Program-made: the position numbers and the translations under genes
Shown here: piece after piece, positions 25,201 through 36,215 of the stretch
How positions within the stretch are numbered: the first letter of the stretch is position 1
Layout: the number at the start of each line of letters is the position of its first letter
From: Sequoia sempervirens
Taxonomy: Eukaryota > Streptophyta > Pinopsida > Cupressales > Cupressaceae
Length of the DNA: 64,000 nucleotides
Direction of reading: 5' to 3'
Assembly: GCA_007258455.2 (NCBI GenBank)
Contig: VDFB02018507.1
Coordinates: 62,001 to 126,000 of the forward strand
The notes under the pieces: model-generated
Databases searched by the model: none
Seen by the model: the letters and a program-made list of their open reading frames with translations, nothing else
What the model was told of the DNA's origin: nothing

Positions 25201-25968
25201 TCTAATGTTGCTAGTTTATTTTCAGGAGTAGATAAGAGAGTAGAAAAAAATCTAATACCTTCCTCCTAAATTTCTTCTTCCTTTACTAACTCCTTTCCTA
25301 TAGAAGTACTCTAAATTTTGAACAGAGTATTTCATGATTTTTTGATCTGTGTTGAAGCATAGAAAAATTTCATATTTCTATCACCCTCTTTTAGCCACAA
25401 CTCCCTAGATTTTTATCTCCAGTATATTTCTTCCCTTGCTACAAGTTTTGACTACTTTTCTTGCAATTTATTTTGTTGTTCGAAAGTATTAGCATCTAAC
25501 CCCTGAGCTATTATTCTATCATTAATGTCTAATAACTCTTTGAAGACTTTTGTTTTCTATTCAAAAACATTTTTAAAAACATGGACATTCTAGATCTTAA
25601 CCTATTTTTTAATATGTTTCAATTTGTGAGCTAGCTGAAACATTCTTGTACCTCTTATGAATGGAGCACTTGCCCACCATTTTCGTAGCAAAGGAAGAAA
25701 ATGAGGATGACGAAACCACATTTTTTCAAATTAAAAAGTAGATGTGGATTTCTTTGTTGATTTGGCTACATCAATACTTTAATGATCAAAACATGTAAAA
25801 GGAAAAAAATTTGACAACAAAACCTTCTTTCCTACACACCAGTTCGATGAAGCTTGAAATCTATCCAATCTTTTTGCAATTTGCAAGAAATATTTTCTTT
25901 GGTTTGTCTAGGTAAATTGACATTTTTCTGGTTGAATATCTAACAAAGTATTATCTGTTATGAAAAAA
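22230..25968 (-). mobile_element. 5'-truncated L1-type LINE
   Basis: The element covers the C-terminal end of the endonuclease, the RT, the zf-RVT segment and a C-terminal RNase H on the minus strand. The 5' end is cut at about 25968 against a run of T's (A's on the plus strand), inside the last recognisable exon of the DNA transposase gene. ORF1 and most of the endonuclease are absent, as in typical 5'-truncated insertions. No clear poly-A tail was found at the 3' end near 22230. Confidence 0.8.
22290..25968 (-). pseudogene. LINE ORF2: endonuclease C-terminus, RT, zf-RVT, RNase H
   Basis: On the minus strand, in order: the endonuclease tail with NTLLDIQPEK and RLDRFQASSNW (25960-25850; FT-stop-TN where FTWTN is expected); the pre-RT block ELWLKEGDRNMKFFYAS (about 25395-25340); NKAPRLDGF (about 25075); RPISLC; DMMKAYERMNW (about 24700); RQGDPLSPLLF (24535-24500); and the catalytic FADD (about 24415-24425, in a shifted frame). 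Then come the WKSRWLSLSGR block (about 24140), the WNFILSC and FWKDSW segment (23846-23541), a zf-RVT motif with CVLC then DHLFVNC (23200-23150), and a reverse-transcriptase-type RNase H with RKGNKLADALS (about 22350). The enzyme would nick target DNA and prime reverse transcription there. Multiple stops and frameshifts inactivate it. Confidence 0.85.
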
Positions 25969-25974
25969 AAAAAG

Positions 25975-26085
25975 AGTAATCCCTAGTGCACAATGTCCAT
26001 GTGTGACTATCTGTACTCATCACACAATACAAAGATCTTGTTTTCTCTACCCTCTTGCATCCATGCATAATTCTTCTATGCACAC
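25975..26085 (-). pseudogene. DNA transposase-like gene, third recognised exon
   Basis: The exon opens after a TTTGTAG acceptor at 26086-26087 and continues the exon 2 frame. It reads HRRIMHGCKRVEKTRSLYC then STDSHTWTLCTRDYS before the LINE junction. The exon is cut off by the 5' end of the LINE, and I found no continuation beyond the LINE at 22.2 kb. Confidence 0.55.
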
Positions 26086-26186
26086 CTACAAATTATATAT
26101 ATAATTCAAAATAAAATAAATATATATTTCTTAAACTTAATTTTTTTAAAACAAGTGAAACTTTTTTCAAACAATAAATTGCATAC
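26086..26186 (-). other. Short intron in the transposase gene
   Basis: A 101-base AT-rich stretch runs from donor GTATGC (26186) to acceptor TGTAG (ending 26086). The split glycine codon (G then GT) is completed across it, so the frame is kept. The length and composition fit a plant intron. Confidence 0.55.
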
Positions 26187-28240
26187 CTGATATCTCCCAA
26201 AACACTATATTTGGACATGGGTTCCTCCTTGAACATGTGTCAACATCATATGTAAAGTGTTTCTCACACCATTCAACAACATCATGTGCATCATTTATGC
26301 ATTCTCCATCATAATTCATTTAATGCTTTTTTAGAGAATGTTTGATGAAAGCTCTTGCACCATCATGTTCACCCTTTCCATGCCCACTCTCAATGGAACT
26401 CCAAATATGTGGTATATTATCATGTCGATGATATATACATAGTACATAAAATGGCCTTGATGATTTGAATTGTGACGCAAACCCATCAAACCATATAAAA
26501 TGTTCAATATTTACAGCTCTTCATGCCAAATCTTCAAAAAAAATCTTAAAGCAATGTTGGACAAAAAGTGTGACATGCTCTTTATCATCACTTATATAAA
26601 AGTGATACTCTTTCTTAATGACTTGTATTACATATATAATATCAACACCATCAAAATCAAATTATGCATGTTGATAACACACATACACCATTATAATGAA
26701 CTGCTCTAAATATAAATTTATTGTGTTTGAATCTCTTTTTGATGGGTAAAAGAGTAATTTTCTACAAAGTCAACTACTGATAAAACTATTCCAAGTGGGA
26801 AAGTATCTCTTGACAATTGAATTTTTTTTCTTTTCAATTAGCATAAAATGCATGAAGCATGTACGATTGTATCAATTTACAAAAAAAATCATTAATGTTC
26901 CAATAGGTAACACCACTTCTACATAATCTAACCTTATGGATTCTTTCCCAATTTTTGTTTCAAACTTTAAGTACTTGGAACTCTTACAATTTACCATCTT
27001 CATCAAGTCAGTATCTTCATTTCTCAAAGGAATTTGAGCCAAATTTCTACATGTTTCACAAAGTCCTTTTATTCATTTCATTGGACCATCTACATCATCA
27101 TCATATTTATATCACATAAGATGGATGCTATGAATTGAATTACCCGTTTAGGAGGTGCATTTTGAGAACCATCACTTTCTTCTCTCATCTTTTGAAACAC
27201 TTGATAGTAAGGATCAAATTCAATATGATAACGACAACAAAAAGTTTCAAAAACCTTGTTTTCCTTCACATAATTTGGCCTTAACATTTGAAACATTGTT
27301 TTTACAATCTCTATATGATGATTTACATCACAAAACATCACATACATCTCATATTGTGTTATGTCTAACCAATGTTTTGTATACAGTTGAAAATCATCTA
27401 GCCCGATCCTATGTTTTAGAACATCTCTTTTATTTGATGAGGGACGAGTATGATCATGCCAAAAACTTTAGGTCAAGTTCCTAACACCATATTTAACCTT
27501 GTCAGAATGAGGAGCTCTACACATCAATGCCCAATTTCCTTCTGTAGTATTATCATCCATAGCCTATCTCATTTTCACATATCTTGTTAGTTTCTTTTTA
27601 CTTAATTCAATTTCACTTGAAAGTGAAGAGATTTGATGCTTTTCTTGACATTTATGTACTTACAATAGATGTCAACATCAATCTTCTTGAAATGCTCTTA
27701 TCCGCTGATTGAGATTGTTTCCCAGTGGAACCCAAACCTTTTTTAACATTTTCAACAATATCTTTTTCTAGACGTCTTTTCCTCTTTTTTGTGAAATCAA
27801 CACCCATCAATTGTAATGACTCTTTTAGGTCATCACGAAGAGGCAATGTTGATAACAGTTGGGCTTGACCAAGTGTATCATGATTTTTGAAATAAGCCTC
27901 AATTATTTCCTTTGAAGTTCTTGTCAATGCCCTCTTAGTAGTTTGAGTAGGTTGTTCAACATAAAATTTCAAATACTTATATCCATTCCAATTAAATGAT
28001 CTATATTTTTGTAAGAATTTTTTCTCTTCACCTCTTTAATTGGATTAATAGTATGAATATTAGTAGAAGGAAGTGATCTTGACCCCTGTCAAACATCAAA
28101 GTGTGTATGGGCCTCCTCTCTAATATTATTTTTGTGTGATTGGGTATCCTCCCTGACATCAACTATTGGTGCTTCAGCCTCCTCTGCTCCAGTAACTAAA
28201 TTAGGCTAGACCTCTACTCTAGTTTTCATATGTTGAGCCC
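26187..28240 (-). pseudogene. DDE-type DNA transposase, main exon (decayed)
   Basis: Minus-strand coding begins after acceptor TGTGTAG at 28241-28242. Blocks in order are RALTRTSKEIIEAYFKN (about 27930-27880); a basic KKRKRRLEKDI helix; ADKSISRRLML; TRPSSNKRDVL (about 27450); YTKHWLDITQYEMY; and CCRYHIEFDPYYQVF (about 27230-27190). After a frameshift near 27085 follow LCETCRNLAQIPLRNED, then TFPLGIVLSVVDFVENYSF (about 26800-26740), FDGFASQFKSSRPFY (about 26480) and SGHGKGEHDGA (about 26370). Conserved acidic residues in VVDF, FDGF and the later E/D blocks suggest an RNase H-fold DDE transposase. I recall related proteins with these blocks in other plants and animals but cannot name the superfamily. 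At least two frameshifts and several stops (TAA after KKH near 26330) make it a pseudogene. Confidence 0.65.
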
Positions 28241-28879
28241 CTACACATATTATATAAAAGAGAATATTTTAGAATATATAAAACTTAGACTATTAAACTA
28301 TGGATAAAGTATCAAGGTGATTATGATTTCAGAATGAGAAAGTGTTAGGGATGTAGTATTCATCCTTAAAATTTTATCAAACTTTGAATTACAATTAAAG
28401 TACCAATCAAGCATGGATGTCAAAGTATTTAAAAGAAGAGAAAATGAACATGCAAATGGAAATAATAGATGTATAACGATATGTCCATATGTCCACATGG
28501 TCATGTGCACAAGTTCCATCTAATTTTTTTTAATGTCTTATTTATGTTAACAATCAAAAAATTATAGGAGTATCATCTAATCAAAATCTTAAATAAGCTC
28601 ATTAACAACTACTTTCTAATTTGTTGAAAATTATGACAATGTGAGCTTGATCCTTCATATGAACAAGATTAATTATATTCCTAAAAAATACTCAAAATGG
28701 ATTGGTCAATTACTATGGACACCTCCATTTAGAAAAAAAACCTAAAAAGTGATTAACAATTTAATAATGGAATGGTTAAAGAAACCAACATCAACAAGAG
28801 GTGAAAAAAAGAAGAAGAAAAAACTAAAGAAAGTATATACCAAGAATCCTTCAACCAAAATAAATGAGTAATTGCATCT

Positions 28880-29930
28880 ATCTTTGGCCACTCAAGCATT
28901 AAAAATTGAAGAAGAATAGGAAGCATCACAATATCACATGCTTATATAGTGAGGAAGAAATTAAAAATAAAGCTCAAGGGTGTTAAATATAAGAGAATAC
29001 TACTATGAAACCTAATACATAAACTTATCCTCCTCCTTATTCATAACATGCAACACAACCATCTCTATCTCATGCTTCAACTGTAGATATAGGTACAACA
29101 AAATAACCAACTAGAACAAAACAATATGGAGCTAAAGAGAAATTTGATTAGGCTCCTCTTGAAGATACTATAGAATAAAATAAGGACCTAGCTACAACAT
29201 AATTCAAGAAACATACTAAAGAGAAATATGAGGTTGCTAAGTAAATTTCTAAGAAATATGAATATAATTAATAGGAAGTGATATTAGATGAATTTAGATA
29301 GAGGATATTATAATAGAAGATGTGTATAGAACATAAAAAACCTAAGTCATGTGAAAATATATCTTCTCTAGAGAGGATTCTAACAAAAGTGTTGACTTCT
29401 CCTTATATAGATCTCCTACCTCACAAGACTTAGTACCATAGAGATGATCTTCTCCTCCACCTAGTTCTCTACATCAAACTTTTTCACCAACTTCCTCATC
29501 TTAAAATAAAGTAGGAATAACTATTCAATATGGGACCACCCAATAAATAAATACAACAGATATAGGTATACTTACATGGTTGGATTCTATAGTGTAGAAA
29601 AAAAGGAAATATGGTGGAACACCACTAATGACTTTAATGTAGTTATGAATTTGTTCAAAGAACCACCAAAACCCAAAACAGTAAGAGTAATTTCTACCTT
29701 CATCATAGATGATCATGTAGCTAGAATAGTAAAGTTAAGTACACCACTATATGATAAGGAAGAAAGACACATGTAAATAGTGGACGATCTAATAACCAAA
29801 GAAATATTAGGAATAACATATAGGAGGTAGAAAAGAAAAGTCTCTAAAGGGTCATATCCATTATCATCAGATGCATGAATAAATATAAAGAAATTAAGGA
29901 ATAAATTAAGAACCAAGTAGGTGAGTTAAT
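28880..29930 (+). pseudogene. Degenerate coding relic, unidentified
   Basis: Two adjacent plus-strand frames look protein-like. About 28900-29400 contains KQYGAKEKFD and a KDLATT..FKKHTKEKYEVAK stretch. About 29576-29930 contains YSVEKKEIWWNTTNDFNV and FKEPPKPKTVRVIS. Both are broken by stops where Gln would fit. The Lys/Glu-rich composition resembles a gag-like or linker region, but I recognise no domain. It sits in the expanded first intron of the transposase gene. Flanking 28241-28879 and 29931-30120 are AT-rich without features. Confidence 0.3.
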
Positions 29931-30129
29931 GATATTTAATACCTTTTGGGCCATATATTCCATTCCACCCACACCTACTCTAAAATATTGAAAGAAATGA
30001 TCATTTAATGCAAAGTGTAGTGCAAGAAAATAAAGCATGGACATGTAGAAATAAATAAATATTTAATATAAAATATTTAAACATGTGTAAGTAAAAGAAC
30101 ATGTAGATTTAAAACTCAATAATATTTAA

Positions 30130-30605
30130 GGTTTAAGTTTTAGGGTTTAGGAGTCTAGGGTATATAAGAAACTCTCACAAGTCCTTAATTTAGTATAATT
30201 TGTTTTGAACATTACAACTAAATAATACTTCATTATTATTTATATTTATATGTTGTATACAATACATTCTAAATTCCTAATTTATGTGTGTAGATTTAAC
30301 TCACATTATAATATTTAAGGAACTTATGGGTTAGGGTTTAGGGTTTAAGACTTAGGCTTTAGGACTAGGGATGTTTTGAGGATAGTCAAATTACATGTCT
30401 TCATTAGGGGAGGGTCCTAGATAGGACCTAGGGTTTATCATAGATGCACTTGGCAAGGTACACAAATATAATAGAAATTAATTTATTGGTTAATTTAGTG
30501 GAAGAGAATTTAGCCAAAACATCTAATCATAGATTTAGCTCAATAATATTTAAGGTTTAGGATTTAGAGTTTCTAGGGTAAATAGGGTTTAGGGTTTAGT
30601 TAAGT
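30130..30605 (+). repeat. Degenerate telomere-like tracts (TTTAGGG)
   Basis: Three short clusters carry variants of the plant telomere unit: 30130-30165 (TTTTAGGGTTTAGGAG), 30328-30372 (GGGTTAGGGTTTAGGGTTTA and variants) and 30548-30605 (TAGGGTTTAGGGTTTAG). Each has only two to four recognisable units, spaced about 200 bases apart in AT-rich sequence. Confidence 0.6.
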
Positions 30606-30740
30606 AGACTTAGGGAACATAATAGTTTTAGTAGAGGACTTAAAAATGGTAATGGGATCCAAAATATTTAAATAAATGAATATATTTAAAACATACAAGT
30701 GAATTAAAAAATTACTTCAATTGAAAAAAATTTGTGTTAT

Positions 30741-31134
30741 TGTAAATAAGTGTTTTACCTATCTAGGTCCTATTTACATTATTAATTCCACTTAGGTCCT
30801 AGTTTCCTTTTCTAGAAGTCTTAGTTGTCTAGATAAGATATTATCATATCTTATCTAGTTGGCTTGTATTTAATGCATCTGTCCTAGGTCATTTAATGTT
30901 GAGTCATGCCATTTAATTATGACACACTCATTTAATGTTGGTACATCATCACACCTTGCCTATATAAGCAAGGCATCATATGTACATTGCAATCATCTAT
31001 GAACAACAATCAAGTTAATTCTAGAAATCTTGCATCCATAATCATAGCATGATATTTTTGTCATCTCTCTTGTGGAATTTATTTTGTCTTGCAGGTGATC
31101 CTAGAGTGTTAAGGAGTTCATGATAACTCCTACA
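30741..31134 (+). repeat. 5' LTR of copia element 1
   Basis: It starts TGTAAATAAGTGTTTTACC and ends AACTCCTACA directly before the primer site. It has a TATA box, TATATAAG, at 30961-30968. It aligns along its whole length to 35740-36136 with roughly a tenth of positions different in the parts I compared. Confidence 0.9.
30961..30968 (+). promoter_or_regulatory. LTR TATA box of copia element 1
   Basis: TATATAAG within GCCTATATAAGCAAGG is conserved in the 3' LTR at 35962-35969. It is placed as the U3 promoter about 30 bases before the expected RNA start. Confidence 0.65.
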
Positions 31135-31146
31135 TGGTATTAGAGC
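31135..31146 (+). other. Primer-binding site of copia element 1
   Basis: TGGTATTAGAGC abuts the LTR end. It matches the initiator Met-tRNA primer site TGGTATCAGAGC except for C to T in the CAG triplet. Confidence 0.8.
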
Positions 31147-31151
31147 TTTAA

Positions 31152-33447
31152 TGTTGAAAAATTTTGGAAACAAGCAACACTGAGTGGGGGGGTGAATCAG
31201 TGTTCTGCAAAAAATAAATTTATTATTCTGATCTTTAGCCCACTTAAAACATTCAACCAAAAGAAATATGCATGAACAGAAAACAAACAACCACAACACC
31301 ATAACACAAGGATTTTTACATGGAAACCCTATTAGGGGAAAAACAACGGTGGATGGTCAATCCACAATATGATTTGAGTATACTCAAAAGGAAGATTACA
31401 ATGTGGGAATGCACTTGCATTCAGGCGCACTTCCTAGAGCTCACTGCTCAAAATAGAAAGGCACAATGCCTTACAAAGATTTGGATTAGATCCAAAAGAA
31501 TGAATTGAGAGAGTAGCATCTACAAATGCTTGATTATAGTTCTGGTTAGGCTCAGTAGTCGATCTTATGTTTTTCTGATTGATTTTGTACTTATGCTCTG
31601 CTCTGCTCTAACTTGCATCAAAAAATATTTAATGCACAAGTGAAACTGTGCATAATCACTCAATCACCCTTCTGATATTCACAACACATGTCAACACACC
31701 TTATTCACACACCAAAATGATATAATTGATCATTTATATATATCCGCGACTAAGAATTTAATCGCAACAAGTCAGCTTCAATAAAACTTAAAAATGTTTA
31801 CAACTGATGGCTCAAATCATGAATAGTATTCAATGCGCATCCACAACAGTCGGCCACAACTTAGTTCAGACCCAAATCAAAATGCTCGAACACAAAAACA
31901 TTTGAGTAAATATTGCTCGAATATTTGTGACACGTTATATCAACTGGGTCAGCCACCAAATATTGATGAACAGAAAGATATCCAATCGGATCTCTAGACT
32001 TGCACACAACTTGATATGAGGCACTGAGATTTTTAGATAACACGACATACATTGATCAACCTCCCATGAGATCCACAACTCAAAATATCAATAGAAAATC
32101 TGCATGTGAATTGATGAACATAAAACTGTCGGATGCTCTATTCTTCCTTGATTGTATTCAATCTGTTTGCTAGTATGAGCAAATGATGACGTGCAGATCC
32201 AATCACCGACTAGGGTTGCCATCAATGACAACACTAGAAAAAATTTGCAGTGTCTCTTGCCAACACAAAATTCTTCCTAAATCTAAGAGACCAATCTTGG
32301 CATGAAATTTTTTTGGGTGTGAGTTGGGGTTTCAAGGACCTCACCATTGAATCAATGGCATCAAAGAAAGTCAGTTTTGGCTTTTGTTTCATCAAATTTC
32401 ATCATATATTGTCTGATTTACAAAGGTTTCAATTTGGGAAAGGGTTACCAGATCCAAGAGGTATCTAAATTTTCAAAGAACTTTTGGCCAAAGTCGCCCT
32501 TGTCATTGAGTCTAGAAGACCCAAAAACGCAATATCAACTGTCAAATCACAAAAATCAAATGACTTCATCTTGAGCTTGAGGAAAAATTTGTCATCTATA
32601 TGACGTACAACCGTCATAATTGCATGTACAGTCGAAGGTCACCAAAACTTTCGTAGGTGTGAAATATTTTTAATAAAAAAAAATGGTTTTAAAAATTTTC
32701 AAGAAATATTTTATTTAAAAATAAAAATAAAATAAAAAAATTGTGGATTTAATCCATTGGTACCCTGCTTGCGTAGGGTACTTAGTACCTGCAACAGGGT
32801 ATGTTGTAGAGAATGCCTACTAGAGACTACCATGCGACAACATATTATTCACCCACACAACCACAATGACCCATCTTGTTGATGGTGAAACAACATATTC
32901 CAACCTGACAAATATATTTTGTCAGTGAATAATCAACGCATATTCTAGCAAAAGGAATATTCCAACCAATGGGAGAATATTTTGTTGTTATGGCCCCCTG
33001 GTCATCAAATTTAGGCTTGTCGATTGCTGACATCAACACTACATTAGTAGTGACATCTATGGCCTTACAAAAATTTATGCCCCCCTCTCCATTACCATTT
33101 TCATTTTGGAAGGGAAATTTTGGAGGCCCGTAAATTAGTCATCTAAACTCCCTTTCTAGCGCAATGTTTTTTGATTTGGGGTAGAATTTCACTCTCTAAA
33201 TAGTGGTGTAGTTGGTTTTTTATTTTGATACCTATTTTTTCCAAAAAATGCAAATTATCACAGGATTTGTTGAGTCATTCTCATTTTTAGAACTTTCAGG
33301 GCTCCATCCTTGCTCCTCATTTTTGGGTTTTTTTTTTTGAAAGTGAATAATTTTTCATGTACTTTGTAGTGGTATGATAAGATTTATCTCATCTTGTGTA
33401 AAAAAATTTAATTTGATCTTGTGGCCAAATTTGGCAATCTATATCCA
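31152..33447 (-). mobile_element. 2.3 kb insertion in the leader of copia element 1
   Basis: The insertion begins TGTTGAAAAATTTTGG and ends ...ATATCCA. It is flanked by the direct repeat CTTTAA (31146-31151 and 33448-33453); removing it restores a normal short leader from the primer site to gag. Its left part reversed reads ATTCACCCCCCCACTCAGTG, then ends in TTCAACA, very like the 3' end of the copia element 2 LTR. A solo LTR in minus orientation is therefore the best guess. The right-hand boundary is less certain; an alternative end is ATCAACA at 33038. It holds only a 64-residue minus frame (32845-33039) that I do not recognise. Confidence 0.4.
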
Positions 33448-33614
33448 CTTTAAGATTAAGTTTACTTCGTTGTTGTTGGCAAGTGGCACTTGTAATCACA
33501 CTAAATATAAAATGCCAAATCATATATTGTTGGGGGTTTTCTTGATTGAGTAATTTGGGGGATAATATTTCAATGTTTGTTTTCTAAATCTTTCAATTGT
33601 TTTGTGTTCTTACA

Positions 33615-34404
33615 ATGGGGAAATCACAAATTGAACTCCTAACTCCATATAATTATGCTTCATGGAGAAAACAGTATTGATTTGTCTCATAGGGAAGGGT
33701 CATAAGCTATATAAAGGAAACTATTTCTCAACCTACTAAAACTAAATAATTGGCAAGATGGGAGATTGATCATGATAAAACACTTGGATGCATATGTTCA
33801 TTAGTCTCATTTGATTTACAATTGCATGTTGAATCATGCAAAACATCTAAAGAGGCTTGGGAGGCTTTTGAGAAATTATAGTGTAAAACTGATAAGATTA
33901 GGGAATATTAGATTGATAATTATTTGATGAATCTTGATCTTAATTTTTTTTACCATATCCAAGACTACATCTCCAAGATGAAACAACTAAGAACACAGTT
34001 GAAAGATTGCAACATTGATAAAGAGGATTTACAATTGATTTTGAATGTTTTATCAAAGCTTGGTCATGAGTATTCAGTGTTTTTTTGGCTTTCATACCCA
34101 TATAATTTCTCTGGGAGCATCATATGTTGATCCTAAGTTTGATGACTTTTTTGATCTACTAATATAAGAGGAAGCGAAGTTAACTAATATGGGTCTAATA
34201 AAGTCTTCCAAGTCCCAAGCATTATTGGCTAGCGATTCAAAGGTACCAAAAGAATCCAAGAATTATGAAAAGAAGAAAAAGAAAAATCCACATAAGGAAT
34301 CAAAATCCTCTACCTCAAACAGGGAATCATCTAAGAAGGAGAGGCCTAATTGTGCATATTGCAAGAAATCAAGGCATGATGAACATCAATGTTATTCAAA
34401 ATAG
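33615..34404 (+). pseudogene. Gag of copia element 1 (decayed)
   Basis: It starts at ATG 33615 (MGKSQIELL). The copia gag core reads WEIDHDKTLGCI, then SKEAWEAFEKL and FYHIQDYISKMKQLRTQLKD (33924-34010). A Lys/Ser-rich stretch follows, then a zinc knuckle at 34351-34392, CAYCKKSRHDEHQC, which fits CX2CX4HX4C and would bind element RNA. The relic contains several stops (for example at TGG or Gln positions near 33675 and 33880) and one frame change near 34125. Confidence 0.75.
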
Positions 34405-34539
34405 ATTGATGAGTTGAAGCATCTTCTTAAGAAGGCTCAAATTGATTCATCTTTTTCATCAAAGGGTTCATCTTCTTCTTATTATTCTTCAAATTTTGAT
34501 AAAATCAAGGGGTGTGCACTTGTTGCACTTGTAGATTCT

Positions 34540-35198
34540 AAGACAGAGAGGTGGTTACTTAATTCATGAGCCTCACATCACATGGCCTCAATCAAGAGTA
34601 TGTTTGCTTCATTTGAGACTTTTTCATCACCACCAATATTTATGGCTAACAACACATATGTGTGTTTCTGGGAAGGGATCCATTGACATGGATGATGAAA
34701 TATTTAGTGATGTTCTTTGTGTTCCTTCATTTCCAACCACTATCCTTTATATCTACCAAATCACACATGGTGGAGCAAGTAGGAATGTTGAGTTCACACC
34801 TGATTTTTTCATAATCCATGATTTGCATAACAGAGATATAGTTGCAGCTGGGGAGGGTTGCTCACCAATCTCATATCTACACCTTCGCGCATTTTTATCC
34901 TAATGATTTTGCAAGTGTTCACATTGAGGCATCTTGTGTGGACACTTTTGAGGAGATTCAATATGGTCATTTGAATCTTGGTATACTTTCATCTTCTGAG
35001 GATCACGTGTCATGTGTTGATATTTCATTTTCTTCTATTGTTATACCTAAGGATTCTTGTGATTCCATAGCTTTGGATCCTTGTGATTTAGTGCAACAGG
35101 ACATACATCATCTTCTAGAGATGGCTACTTGGGAAGAGTACTTGATAAACATTATTGGTTTGTTTTTTGAGTCTTGCATTTTAGATTTTACAATTTGA
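34540..35198 (+). pseudogene. Protease and pre-integrase remnant of copia element 1
   Basis: The active site region reads NS-stop-ASHHM at about 34560, where an intact copia protease has DSGASHHM; both the Asp and the Gly codons are changed. It continues with a conserved DVLCVPSFPTTIL block, YQITH and VEFTPDFFIIHDL. A frame change near 34845 leads into the last frame, ending at 35198. GHLN near 34965 is the start of the integrase zinc-binding region, after which unrelated sequence follows. Integrase core and RT are deleted. Confidence 0.7.
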
Positions 35199-35739
35199 CA
35201 TGAGTGTGGATACTTTTGGATAGTATTTGAGGAGGCTTCTTTGTCTTATGAGGAGGTATCCTTATCTTTGGATTGTGTTCTACAATCATTTTTAGGAGAT
35301 TCTAGATTGTCTTCTTTGTAAATGTGGCATAGAACACCTATTTGGAGTGTCACACCTTTCGACGTCGATATGGAGAAATTTAAGCATTCTTCAAAGACAT
35401 CACACATCATCCTTCTTCTCGCTTGGTGTAAATAGGTGTTTTACCTATCTAGGTCCTATTTACAATGTTAAGTCCACATAGGTCCCTACATGATCATATT
35501 TTGTAGTTTGACATGAGTGTGGATACTTTTGGATAGTATTTGAGGAGGCTTCTTTATCTTATGGGGATGTATCCTTGTCTTTGGATTGTTTTCTACAATC
35601 ATTTCTTGGAGATCTTGGATTGTGTTCTTTGGCAATGTGGCCTAGAATGCCTGTTTGGAGTGTGACACCTTTCGACATCGATATGGAGACACTTAAGCAT
35701 TATTCAAAGACATCACACATCATCCTTCTTCCTACTTGG
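35190..35739 (+). repeat. Tandem duplication of the 3' internal end plus a partial LTR
   Basis: A segment starting with TTTGACATGAGTGTGG occurs at about 35196-35426 and again at about 35508-35739. The first copy is followed by the first roughly 64 bases of the LTR (35427-35490); the second is followed by the full 3' LTR at 35740. Both copies end in the same phrase (CACACATCATCCTTCTTC...CTTGG). They differ by scattered substitutions, so the duplication is old. Confidence 0.85.
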
Positions 35740-36136
35740 TGTAAATAGTTTTTTTACCTATCTAGGTCCTATTTACATTGTTAAGTCTACTTAGGTCCTA
35801 GTTGCTTTATCTATAAGCCTTAGTTGTCTAGATAAGATCTTATCATATCTTATAGGTAGTTGGATTTTATTTAACGCATGTTTCCTAGGTCATTTAATGT
35901 TGGGTCATGTCATTTAATTATGACACACTCATTTAATGTTGGTACATAATCATACCTTTCCTATATAAGCAAGGCATCATATGTACATTGTAATCATCTA
36001 TGAACAACAATCAAGTTCATTTTGGCAATCTTGCATCCATAATCATAACATGATATTTTTCTCATCTCTCTTGTGTAAGTTATTTTGTCTTGCAATTGAT
36101 CATGGAGTGTTAAGGAGTTCACCATAAACTCCTACA
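35740..36136 (+). repeat. 3' LTR of copia element 1
   Basis: It starts TGTAAATAG and ends CTCCTACA, 397 bases, colinear with 30741-31134. Differences from the 5' LTR include both transitions and transversions, consistent with an old insertion. TATA box at 35962-35969. Confidence 0.9.
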
Positions 36137-36215
36137 ATTTGATCTTATTTATCCTAATCTTATCTAGAAGATGATTTAATTTAAAAAATAAATAATTTAT
36201 ATAAAATATGCATAC

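Larger units (their letters stand above)
30741..36136 (+). mobile_element. Ty1/copia element 1 (internally deleted, with nested insertion)
   Basis: A pair of about 395-base LTRs (30741-31134 and 35740-36136) flanks a Met-type primer site, a leader carrying a 2.3 kb insertion, gag and a protease remnant. No integrase or reverse transcriptase remains, so it would depend on other copies. The flanking five bases (GTTAT and ATTTG) do not match, so no target duplication is evident. It lies in the first intron of the transposase gene, in the opposite orientation. Confidence 0.85.

Noticed and set aside
30130..30605. True chromosome end
   Set aside because: Only a few degenerate TTTAGGG units are present, with ordinary element sequence on both sides.
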